Positions 36,436-43,822 of a stretch of 64,000 nt of DNA are shown one piece after another. Both the position numbers and the translations under genes were made by a program. The DNA comes from CAZBBC01 sp964489835 (GTDB lineage Bacteria; Calditrichota; Calditrichia; JAJRVZ01): positions 50,345 to 114,344 of the forward strand of contig CAZBBC010000003.1 of the NCBI GenBank assembly GCA_964489835.1, in the 5' to 3' direction. A model generated the notes under the pieces. It was given only the letters and a program-made list of their open reading frames with translations, was not told the origin of the DNA and searched no databases. Numbering within the stretch: the first letter of the stretch is position 1; each line of letters opens with the position of its first letter.

Positions 36436-37005
36436 ATGCCTATGGGTGACTGTGACAGATTGAAACATTATATATCGGATTATTTAGAAAATGGATTGGA
36501 TCCAGCTACACGAAAAGAATTTAAAGATGCCCTAGAAAAATTTCCTGAACTAACGTCGATGACAAACAGGGCTCGGGTATTATCGTCTAAATTAAAAAAT
36601 CTTAATTATTATTCATGTTCCGAAGAATTTCAACTAAAATTACGCGAAAAAATTCATACCCCGTCAAAATCAGTAATATCCAGACAGAATATTGTACGTT
36701 ATTCTTTCGCTTTTTCTATGGTGATCATCCTTTTTATTGTCACCTTTAGTATGATAACTGGTTCTGATTCTCCTGAATTAAATCCGGTAGTGCCGGGAAA
36801 TTCTGATTTTCAAATTAAAATGGCCAATCCAGTCTCTAATCCTCTATCCGGTAATAACGTAAACTCTTTGGTTAATGATGATAACGGGATTAATATTAAA
36901 ACGAAAACAGCGCAGGATATGGTCGTTGACAGTTCTCGCATCTATGATAATCCTGGAAGTAAAATAGATATTCCTCCTATCAAGCATGTTGGTCAAAAAG
37001 AGTAA
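36436..37005 (+). CDS. putative membrane anti-sigma factor
   Basis: 189-residue protein with a cytoplasmic N-terminal part (about 1-78), one transmembrane helix (about 88-110, YSFAFSMVIILFIVTFSMI) and a periplasmic tail. The N-terminal pattern CDRLKHYISDYLENGLDP resembles the zf-HC2 anti-sigma domain. However, the zinc-binding His-x3-Cys-x2-Cys motif is absent, so any sigma binding would be zinc-independent. The role is inferred from its place six bases behind the ECF sigma gene with AAGGAT as ribosome site. Confidence 0.75.
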   Translation: MPMGDCDRLKHYISDYLENGLDPATRKEFKDALEKFPELTSMTNRARVLSSKLKNLNYYSCSEEFQLKLREKIHTPSKSVISRQNIVRYSFAFSMVIILFIVTFSMITGSDSPELNPVVPGNSDFQIKMANPVSNPLSGNNVNSLVNDDNGINIKTKTAQDMVVDSSRIYDNPGSKIDIPPIKHVGQKE

Positions 37006-37121
37006 GGGCACACCTCCAGGTAGCATTCGTTGAATTGAAGAGATTAATTCTTTAAATTCGATTCAATTATTATGTATTTTTTTCAGGATTTTTCACTCTT
37101 TTTTCCTTCTGCGGGAATTGA

Positions 37122-38330
37122 ATGTATAAAACTATAATTATAATCACGCTTTGCCTCTTTGGAATATTTGTCCATCCCTTTGATCCGGGTGTTATCGATT
37201 TTATCTACCGATTTATTATTTTTTTAATTATTGTATATCTCTTATATATGTTTTATAGACAGCAGGACGAAACAACGGATGACCCATCTGAGCCTGCCCA
37301 GGTATCGCCTGTCCGGGTTAGAGATCCATTGGGAGCTATTGATGATTGGCATATCAGGGAATTAATAAAAAGTGACAATCGTACATTAGACTTTCTCAAA
37401 GATCAGTTTGATATTTTGACCAATATGATCTTTCCCGATAATGGGTGGATTTTCTATACAGAGGGTGATAAAATTCTTGTTCTCCTTCAAAAAAAATACA
37501 CCGATCAAGCCATATCTGATGAACATGAGAGTTTTCAAATTAGCGGTTTAATACAAATTCTGAATGATAAAAATGATATTTTGATTGAAAATAATTTAGA
37601 TAAGGCTAAAAACTTAATCCCCTATTATAAAGATACTGAATATTCCGCAGCTTCATTTATGGGCATACCGGTTGTTTTACAAGAGAATGAAAAAGTATTT
37701 TTTGTTTTTGACTCCCACCATGCCGAGCATTTTAATAAGGATGATATTACCTTGTTCAATAAAATTAAAGAGAATACAGCGATATGGATATTAAATCGTA
37801 TTAAAGCTTACACCTTATTAAATGAAATAAAGGAAACACAAAAATTCTTAAGTTTTGCCAAGGATCTGAACAGCTGCAAGACAGTAAATATCGCGATAGA
37901 AAAATTTTCTGATCTGATCAGTAGTGAGTTTGAAGCTTCCAGATTGACTATATCAATGAGGCAGAGGAATGAAAACCAGGCCGTTATAAAAAAGGTGGTC
38001 GGTCAAAGAGATGAATTTGAAGAGAATGTTACATTCCCTTTGGATGAGGGATTAACAGGTTGGATCATCAGTAAAAATAAACCATACTTGATCGAAGATC
38101 TGGAGAAGGGTGAATATTTTATTCCAAGATATAATAAAAATGAAAAATCCAATCTGGGATTGCGTTCTTTTCTAGGGGTTCCTATTGAAGCCGATGATCA
38201 GGTTTTTGGATCGGTTTCACTTGAGCACCGTCTGGCCAACAAATATAATGAAAATGACAAAAAAAGAATAAAGCATTTTGTCGATATATTTAGTACGACT
38301 TTTTTGCGTTCTTCCTCAAAGAAAACATAA
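37122..38330 (+). CDS. membrane-anchored GAF-domain protein
   Basis: Two N-terminal membrane segments (about 1-20 and 24-46) lead into a cytoplasmic part. Two GAF-like regions follow, one at about 85-225 and a clearer C-terminal one at about 245-400 (FPLDEGLTGWIISKNKPYLIEDL, SFLGVPIEADDQVFGSVSLEH). There is no kinase, GGDEF or other output domain; the 402-residue chain ends after the GAF fold. It may sense a small molecule or redox state and pass it to another protein. No partner is evident apart from the upstream sigma/anti-sigma pair. Confidence 0.78.
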   Translation: MYKTIIIITLCLFGIFVHPFDPGVIDFIYRFIIFLIIVYLLYMFYRQQDETTDDPSEPAQVSPVRVRDPLGAIDDWHIRELIKSDNRTLDFLKDQFDILTNMIFPDNGWIFYTEGDKILVLLQKKYTDQAISDEHESFQISGLIQILNDKNDILIENNLDKAKNLIPYYKDTEYSAASFMGIPVVLQENEKVFFVFDSHHAEHFNKDDITLFNKIKENTAIWILNRIKAYTLLNEIKETQKFLSFAKDLNSCKTVNIAIEKFSDLISSEFEASRLTISMRQRNENQAVIKKVVGQRDEFEENVTFPLDEGLTGWIISKNKPYLIEDLEKGEYFIPRYNKNEKSNLGLRSFLGVPIEADDQVFGSVSLEHRLANKYNENDKKRIKHFVDIFSTTFLRSSSKKT

Positions 38331-38363
38331 TATTTATATTTCCCCGCTTTCTATTTTGTTTTT

Positions 38364-38834
38364 CTATCGAATTTCAATAATCTCAGGTTTCAGCGGATTT
38401 TTACCTAATTCTAGTATTGCTACCGTTCCAACCTTTCGATCACGTGACTTTGAAGCGCTGCCGGGATTTATGTACAAGACTTCCCTGTAAGTCTGGTACT
38501 CAACAACATGCGTATGTCCAAAAATGACAATATCAACTTCAATATTTTTTTTAAATAACTGATAACTAAAATATTTTGGCTTGATAATGTCATGAACAAG
38601 GCATATTTTTTTACCGTCGATCTCGCGGATGAGCATATCCGGATAATGAATGGTAACCGGCCATGAATCAATATTTCCATAAACAGCATGAACCGGACAA
38701 ATTATTTCCAGATCCTGAATGACCTCCTGGTTACCAATGTCCCCTGCATGGAAAATTTGTTTCACACCTTTAAAAATGTCAAAAACAGATCCCGGTAGAA
38801 TACTATGAGTATCTGATATCAGTCCGATTTTCAT
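38364..38834 (-). CDS. YfcE/MJ0936-family metallophosphoesterase
   Basis: Small calcineurin-like phosphodiesterase. All metal motifs are visible: GLISDTH, HAGDIGN, VYGNID, LVHD and FGHTHV, then YINPGSAS. 156 residues from ATG 38834; an in-frame TTG six bases earlier is possible. No good ribosome site is seen. It is convergent with the GAF gene (33-base gap). Natural substrate unknown; characterised members cleave artificial phosphodiesters or cyclic nucleotides. Confidence 0.93.
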   Translation of the reverse strand: MKIGLISDTHSILPGSVFDIFKGVKQIFHAGDIGNQEVIQDLEIICPVHAVYGNIDSWPVTIHYPDMLIREIDGKKICLVHDIIKPKYFSYQLFKKNIEVDIVIFGHTHVVEYQTYREVLYINPGSASKSRDRKVGTVAILELGKNPLKPEIIEIR

Positions 38835-38873
38835 AAACAAAAATTAAGCATGTTATTGTTTTAATAAAAGAGA

Positions 38874-38972
38874 AAAGGACTCTTAACGCAGATAAAATTT
38901 GTCAAGGAATAAGGGGCTTGGGGACAACCCTGAACAAATCTCATCAGTACTTCACTGCGCCAAGAGTCCTTT
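38874..38972. repeat. long imperfect hairpin between the phosphodiesterase and receiver genes
   Basis: AAAGGACTCTTAACGCAG (38874-38891) pairs with the arm at 38955-38972: 16 of 18 positions, AA/GG mismatched, with a 63-base loop rich in G and C. Neither strand has a long T run. It lies downstream of the minus-strand receiver gene and upstream of the phosphodiesterase gene. It may be a terminator-like or RNA structure, or an inserted repeat. Confidence 0.5.
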
Positions 38973-39097
38973 GGAGAGGGGCAAGTGAGGAGGTTTTTAG
39001 GTTGTGTCATCCTTTATTTGAGCACCTTTATATATCATTATAAAGATACCCATGCTTATTTGAAGCATTATTATGACGTATATTATATCAATTAAAT

Positions 39098-39484
39098 TCA
39101 TTGTTTTATATGTAAGCTTCTAAATAATGTCCAGCGATCAACAAAATGTCGCAAATGTTTTATTTTATAGGGTTCCTGCACAAACTCAAGTAAAGCATCA
39201 CCGGAAAAATTATTTATGTTAAGGTGATTATTATTCTCATCTGAAATAAAAATAACTGGTGTGTTTGCGCCAACCGGATTTGTCCTCAATTGATTTAACA
39301 TTTTTTCACCTGGTTTTTTCGCAAACTTTTCATTCATGATGATCACCGCCGGTTTGTAAGTTTGAACCTTTTTAACAAAATTTAGACTTTCTGTCAGGGT
39401 AATCACCTTATATTTATATACATTGAGCAAGTCCTCAATTACTTTCGCTTTATCCTGATTTTCTTCACATATCATTATTTTCAT
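39098..39484 (-). CDS. degenerate receiver-domain protein (pseudo-receiver)
   Basis: A stand-alone CheY-like fold of 128 residues starting MKIMICEENQDKAKVIEDLL. The catalytic positions are altered: the acidic pair is replaced by Glu-Glu-Asn, the phosphoacceptor Asp by Asn (AVIIMNEKF), and the switch Lys region reads VQEPY instead of K-P. It therefore probably cannot be phosphorylated in the usual way and may act as a protein-binding adaptor. AAGGAG upstream gives a good ribosome site. It lies 14 bases after the small gene at 39499-39714 and probably shares its sigma54 promoter. Confidence 0.85.
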   Translation of the reverse strand: MKIMICEENQDKAKVIEDLLNVYKYKVITLTESLNFVKKVQTYKPAVIIMNEKFAKKPGEKMLNQLRTNPVGANTPVIFISDENNNHLNINNFSGDALLEFVQEPYKIKHLRHFVDRWTLFRSLHIKQ

Positions 39485-39498
39485 GAACGCTCCTTATA

Positions 39499-39714
39499 TT
39501 ATGAATAAGCAATGTTTTTATTGATGATGCGTGCGCGAACCGCAGATACAATTATTTGTGGTAAATCTTCTAAAAGCTCTTCCATGGATTTTCTGTAAAC
39601 AGTCAGGGCATCGCCATCAGAAAAAGTTACTTTTAAATTGAAATATTTTCTTCCTGAGTCATCTAAAACCGAGTTAATATCCAGTTGACTATTTAAAATA
39701 CAATCTAATGCCAT
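39499..39714 (-). CDS. small protein of unknown function, likely sigma54-controlled
   Basis: 71-residue acidic protein starting MALDCILNSQLDINSVLDD, with predicted mixed strand/helix content and no recognised domain, signal peptide or membrane segment. ATG 39714 is preferred over an upstream in-frame ATG at 39747 because AGGA lies about eight bases before it. It is the first gene behind the near-consensus sigma54 promoter at 39748-39763, with an inferred leader of about 22 bases; the upstream ATG would lie in front of the transcription start. It precedes the pseudo-receiver gene in the same direction, which suggests joint function. Confidence 0.6.
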   Translation of the reverse strand: MALDCILNSQLDINSVLDDSGRKYFNLKVTFSDGDALTVYRKSMEELLEDLPQIIVSAVRARIINKNIAYS

Positions 39715-39747
39715 ATAATAATTCCTGTTATCTTTGTACAAATACAT

Positions 39748-39763
39748 TACAATTTTTGTACCA
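39748..39763 (-). promoter_or_regulatory. putative sigma54 (-24/-12) promoter
   Basis: The minus strand reads TGGTACAAAAATTGTA. Against the consensus TGGCAC-N5-TTGCW it keeps GG and TTG at exactly the right spacing, with two changes (C to T at two positions). It faces the small gene at 39714 with an expected leader of about 22 bases, and two palindromes lie about 110-160 bases upstream, as expected for activator sites. Confidence 0.6.
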
Positions 39764-39774
39764 GTGCGCTAAAC

Positions 39775-39809
39775 ACAATAATAACAGGGTGTTACGGTGT
39801 TATTGTTGT
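39775..39809. repeat. hairpin between activator sites and sigma54 promoter
   Basis: ACAATAATAACA (39775-39786) pairs with TGTTATTGTTGT (39798-39809) with one wobble, 11-base loop. On the minus strand it lies downstream of the regulator gene and might serve as its terminator or as a spacer structure. Confidence 0.45.
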
Positions 39810-39853
39810 AACTTTAGAAAATACAGGTGGTTAGGGGTGTGTTTCGTAAATGC

Positions 39854-39872
39854 GATTGTACATATTACAATC
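39854..39872. promoter_or_regulatory. palindromic activator-like site 1
   Basis: GATTGTA-N5-TACAATC, perfect 7-bp arms. It lies about 120-135 bases upstream of the inferred transcription start of the small gene, a standard place for an NtrC-type activator. Confidence 0.55.
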
Positions 39873-39884
39873 TTTGGTGGGAGT

Positions 39885-39903
39885 GATTGTATTTTTTACA
39901 ATT
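39885..39903. promoter_or_regulatory. palindromic activator-like site 2
   Basis: GATTGTA-N5-TACAATT, the same palindrome as site 1 with one changed base. The centre-to-centre distance is 31 bases, three helical turns, so both sites would face the same side of the DNA. It also lies just behind the stop codon of the regulator gene. Confidence 0.55.
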
Positions 39904-39913
39904 GCGAATGTGT

Positions 39914-41254
39914 CTAATCCTGCAATTTTTTTTGGAGGGTACGATAATTAATGTTTAGAAACTTACACGTTTCTTTTTTATTATCATTAAAATGAGACAG
40001 GACCATTTGAACATATTTTCGTGATAAATCTTCTAGGGTTTGATTTCGTTCCAGTGCTTCCTGTAGAAAAGAATGGCTATTTTTGTCCAATTCATCAGGA
40101 AGCTCGGATAGGGTCAGCGATTTATTATTTAAAACCAGCATTCTTTTCAATGTATTTTCCAATTGTCTGATATTACCTTCCCAATTACATCTGGACATAT
40201 GGGTGATTAAATTGCCTTCAATCCGGGGTATGGAGATATGATTTTCCTGACAAAATTTATGTATAAAATGATCGATAAGCGCAGGAATATCATCCGGTCG
40301 CTCTCGTAAAGGCGGTATAAAGATGGGTATGACATTAATTCTGTAATAAAGATCTTCCCGAAACCTTTTATTTTTTACTTCTTCTATCAAGACCTTATTC
40401 GTTGCGGTAATCAGTCTAAAATTTACTTTTATTTCTTTTGTACCACCCAAGCGGTAAAACTTTTTTTCCTGTAAAACGCGCAGCAATTTTGCCTGTAACG
40501 TGGTAGTAATGTCACCAACTTCATCTAAAAAAAGGGTTCCGTTAGTGGCCAATTCAACTTTACCAAGCTTTAAATTTGTTGCCCCCGTAAAAGCTCCTTT
40601 TTCATGTCCAAATAGCTCGTTCTCCAGAAGAGTCTCCGGCATAGCAGCACAATTAATGGCAATAAAAGGGGCCTTCTGTTTTTTGCTGCGCCAGTGAATA
40701 TGATGGGCAATGACCTCCTTACCCACGCCGGATTCTCCGGTAATCAGTACTGATTCTGAACTGTTTTTTATTTTTTCAACCAGTGCTAAAATATTATGCA
40801 TTGGTTTACTGACGGCAATGATATTATCAAAATTAAAGACTCTATCCAGTTTCTGACGTAATTTTTTATTCTCTCTCTGCAATGCCTGCATTTTTATTGC
40901 GCGCCGTACCAGAAAAGGTAATTCCTCTTGTATATTCTCTCCTTTAAAAAAGTAAGAACTGGCTCCCTTTTGTTGTGCTTCCAGCGCATGTTTATGATCT
41001 TTGGATGACGTAATGACAATTACCGCACAATCTGTATTTTTTGCCATAATATTATCAAGTAATTCGAATCCCTGGTCAATCTCAGGTAAGCCCAGATCAA
41101 GAATTACCAGATCAGGTAGATGCATATCAAAGGTTTTAGCGGCATTGATCGCATCTGCGGAATCAACATAATCGTAATGATCCCCCAGCCATTTTTTATA
41201 CTTCTCACGCCAGATGAGGTTGTCTTCAATAATTAATATTTTATTCTTATTCAT
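39914..41254 (-). CDS. sigma54-dependent response regulator (NtrC family)
   Basis: Activator with receiver (phosphoacceptor Asp53 in LVILDLGLPE, Lys in YFFKGEN), AAA+ domain (Walker A ITGESGVGKE, canonical GAFTGA, Walker B LFLDEVGD) and a C-terminal helix-turn-helix with NDNKKETCKFLNINYRTLQKKL. 446 residues from ATG 41254, which overlaps the kinase stop as ATGAATAA; ATG 41260 is the alternative. It is coupled to the kinase gene and sits beside a sigma54-like promoter with paired palindromes, its likely target. Kinase, regulator, sites and promoter thus form a complete circuit by position. Confidence 0.95.
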   Translation of the reverse strand: MNKNKILIIEDNLIWREKYKKWLGDHYDYVDSADAINAAKTFDMHLPDLVILDLGLPEIDQGFELLDNIMAKNTDCAVIVITSSKDHKHALEAQQKGASSYFFKGENIQEELPFLVRRAIKMQALQRENKKLRQKLDRVFNFDNIIAVSKPMHNILALVEKIKNSSESVLITGESGVGKEVIAHHIHWRSKKQKAPFIAINCAAMPETLLENELFGHEKGAFTGATNLKLGKVELATNGTLFLDEVGDITTTLQAKLLRVLQEKKFYRLGGTKEIKVNFRLITATNKVLIEEVKNKRFREDLYYRINVIPIFIPPLRERPDDIPALIDHFIHKFCQENHISIPRIEGNLITHMSRCNWEGNIRQLENTLKRMLVLNNKSLTLSELPDELDKNSHSFLQEALERNQTLEDLSRKYVQMVLSHFNDNKKETCKFLNINYRTLQKKLQD

Positions 41255-42320
41255 CACCATCGCCTAATGGTAAAAAAACAGTTGCGATCATTCCCTCCCC
41301 CGCATGACTTTCAATATGAATATCGCCGTCATGCGCCCGGATTATTTTTTCTGCGTTAGACAAACCAAGCCCGACATGGCCCTGATCCTTCCATGTAGTA
41401 AATAAAGGATCTTTTATATGTTTTATAAACTCTGCCGGGACACCTGGTCCGTTATCTTTTATTGAAATATCCAACCAGTCATGATCAATAAAATGTGATA
41501 TATTTTTTTTCTTCTGAACCGTTACTCTTATCTCACCACCGTCTATACCACTCGCAAAAATTGCATTTTCCAGAATCGCAGAGATAGCCTTCTCTATAAG
41601 CTCAACATCAAGCTGAATATAACCAATTTCATCATTATGTTTTAACTCTAATCGGACATTATCGGGGTAACTAATTCCGGCAACAATTCCCTCTAAAAGC
41701 TCCTTTACAGATACAACAGACCGAACAGTTTCCAGGTCCCTTATATAAAACATGATTTCCCGGGACAGATTTAAAGCATAATTCTTTTTTATTTCCAGTA
41801 GATTATTGTTAATCGCATTCGCTGGAATTTGGACAACCAAAGAATTGAAATCGTGAGTAATCTGACTGACGAGATTAGCCATTTTCTTGTTCATGGAATT
41901 TGAACATTGCCTTATTTGCACGCTGGTTAAATAAAATATCTTCCGGATATCTTCACCTATTTTATCAAGAATTTCTTTATTTACCTTATTTGCCGGTACT
42001 AAAAGAAATACATATTTTACTTTCCCGCCGTCATCGGTTAAAGGAAAAATTATCAAATTATCTGTTTCATAAATCAACTGATTTTTTTTGAAGAACTTTT
42101 TATTAATCTTTATCAGTTGATACAGATATTTTTCCGCGTCGGGAGTTGAGGTTTCGATTATATAACAATTGGGTGTATAACTATGGCGAATAAGGTATAT
42201 ATTTACCTCGGGAAAAATTTTTTCCAGAAACTCAGCAGCTTTTCGCACGATTTTTTCAGGATTTTGGTTATTACCATTGGCATCCATATGATCTATAAAT
42301 ATTAACTCTCGTCGCTTCAT
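41247..42320 (-). CDS. cytoplasmic histidine kinase
   Basis: 357 residues without membrane segments. About 1-140 form a GAF-like or unrecognised sensor region, then a dimerisation helix with the phosphoacceptor candidate His156 (SQITHDFNSLVVQ). The ATP-binding domain has AISAILENAIFAS (N box), DISIKDNGPGVP (G1) and HVGLGLSNAEKI (G2). The H box is unusual in being followed by Asp-Phe-Asn rather than Glu-Leu/Ile-Arg. Its ATG shares a base with the mazG stop and it overlaps the regulator gene, so the pair is cotranscribed with mazG. The signal is probably intracellular. Confidence 0.9.
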   Translation of the reverse strand: MKRRELIFIDHMDANGNNQNPEKIVRKAAEFLEKIFPEVNIYLIRHSYTPNCYIIETSTPDAEKYLYQLIKINKKFFKKNQLIYETDNLIIFPLTDDGGKVKYVFLLVPANKVNKEILDKIGEDIRKIFYLTSVQIRQCSNSMNKKMANLVSQITHDFNSLVVQIPANAINNNLLEIKKNYALNLSREIMFYIRDLETVRSVVSVKELLEGIVAGISYPDNVRLELKHNDEIGYIQLDVELIEKAISAILENAIFASGIDGGEIRVTVQKKKNISHFIDHDWLDISIKDNGPGVPAEFIKHIKDPLFTTWKDQGHVGLGLSNAEKIIRAHDGDIHIESHAGEGMIATVFLPLGDGDE

Positions 42321-43099
42321 TATTTACTTTGCCTTTTCTTAGCCTCTTCCCACTTTTTATCAAGCGCTTCTAACCCCGCCTGTTTGATTTTCTCATAATC
42401 ATGATTATAAGAATTTTCGATATATTGAAATCTTTGGATAAATTTTTCGTTGCTTTTCCGGAGGGCATCTTCCGCTGAGATGTTTAAAAATCTGGATAAA
42501 TTAACAAGAGAAAAAAAAGTGTCCCCAATTTCTTCCTCTATGTACTTCATATTTTTCTTAACAATGGCTTGTTGAAGCTCCCCGATTTCTTCATTCAATT
42601 TATTTAGAACATCTAAAATATCATTCCAATCAAATGAAACACGTGCTGCTTTTTCTTGGAGTCTTTGAGCTGACAGTAATGCCGGGGCTGATTTTGGGAC
42701 TCCGGAAAGAAGCGATTTCTTATCCAGATTTTTTATCTTAATATGTTCCCAGTTTTCTTCAACCTCCCGGGCAGAATTCACTTTTTTTTCTCCAAAAACA
42801 TGAGGATGTCTTTCTATTAATTTATTGTTTATGTTTTCAATTACCGATTCTATTGAAAAATATTCCGATTCCTGAGCAATTACAGACTGAAAAATAATTT
42901 GAAGCAAAAGATCCCCGAGTTCCTTCCCCAATTCTTCCCACTCCTGATGGTCAATAGTTTCAACAACTTCATATGCCTCCTCTAAAATATATTTTCGCAA
43001 CGACTCAGGTGTTTGTTGTCGATCCCAGGGGCACTCAATGCGAAGGCGTTTCATGATTTCTACCAAGGATAGAAATTTATTAGCTAAAGATTCGTTCAT
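42320..43099 (-). CDS. mazG: nucleoside triphosphate pyrophosphohydrolase MazG
   Basis: Hydrolyses (d)NTPs, probably non-canonical ones, to monophosphate and pyrophosphate. Two MazG domains are present: the N-terminal LRKYILEEAYEVVETID with ELGDLLLQIIFQ, and the second with EEIGDTFFSLVNLSRFL. The start region LRIECPWDRQQTPESLR is a family hallmark, and 259 residues is the usual length. The preceding FAH gene ends 69 bases upstream. Its stop overlaps the kinase start. Confidence 0.95.
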   Translation of the reverse strand: MNESLANKFLSLVEIMKRLRIECPWDRQQTPESLRKYILEEAYEVVETIDHQEWEELGKELGDLLLQIIFQSVIAQESEYFSIESVIENINNKLIERHPHVFGEKKVNSAREVEENWEHIKIKNLDKKSLLSGVPKSAPALLSAQRLQEKAARVSFDWNDILDVLNKLNEEIGELQQAIVKKNMKYIEEEIGDTFFSLVNLSRFLNISAEDALRKSNEKFIQRFQYIENSYNHDYEKIKQAGLEALDKKWEEAKKRQSK

Positions 43100-43168
43100 G
43101 ACTTTTTAGTATGACCCGTTTATTTACATTTTCAGAAAAAAATTATCATCTTTTTAAATCTGCGCATT

Positions 43169-43822
43169 TTATGTCACATCAAACGCAATCATTCCCAGCT
43201 CTGAAATTTGAGCACGTAAATGGTCGCCGGATTTAATTTTTCCTACACCAGCCGGTGTACCTGTTAGAATGATATCACCGGGTTCCAGGGTAAAAATCTT
43301 TGAAATAAATACGAGCACTTCATCAACAGGCCAGATCATGTCGCCTGTATATCCTTTCTGACGCAGGGTATTGTTGATAAATAATTCAATATTTAAATTT
43401 TGCACATCCGATATATTTTTCAAAGGAGTAAAGGAGGATATCGGGCATGAACCATCAAATCCTTTGCAAATCGTCCAGGGGTGACCATGTTTTTTTGCTT
43501 CCCGCTGTACATCACGCAACGTGAGATCGAGAGCGATACCAGCACCAACCACATATTCTTTCCAATCTGATTTTGAAATGTTCTTTGCTTTTTTACCGAT
43601 AAGCAGGGCAAGTTCCGTTTCGTGATGAACTTCATCACTAAAGTCGGGAAGAATAATTGGATTTCCCTCTGATAATAATGCTGTTGATGGTTTTAAAAAA
43701 ATAAGCGGGTCCTTACTCTTTTTGGATTTCAGTTCCTCAATATGAAGAACGTAATTTTGACCGACGCAAACGATCTTTCCAACACTGAACGTGCTTTCAG
43801 GCTTCAAGAGAACTTTTAACAT
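43169..43822 (-). CDS. fumarylacetoacetate hydrolase family protein
   Basis: FAH-fold enzyme of the acylpyruvase/oxaloacetate decarboxylase type (FAHD1-like). Motifs: IVCVGQNYVLH near the start, the metal-binding HHETELALLIG, GIALDLTLRDVQREAKKHG, CKGFDGSCPIS and LTGTPAGVG. 217 residues, typical of the short form. The ribosome site is AGGAG, and its start codon shares a base with the hom stop. The substrate cannot be fixed from sequence; position after hom does not give a clear pathway. Confidence 0.92.
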   Translation of the reverse strand: MLKVLLKPESTFSVGKIVCVGQNYVLHIEELKSKKSKDPLIFLKPSTALLSEGNPIILPDFSDEVHHETELALLIGKKAKNISKSDWKEYVVGAGIALDLTLRDVQREAKKHGHPWTICKGFDGSCPISSFTPLKNISDVQNLNIELFINNTLRQKGYTGDMIWPVDEVLVFISKIFTLEPGDIILTGTPAGVGKIKSGDHLRAQISELGMIAFDVT

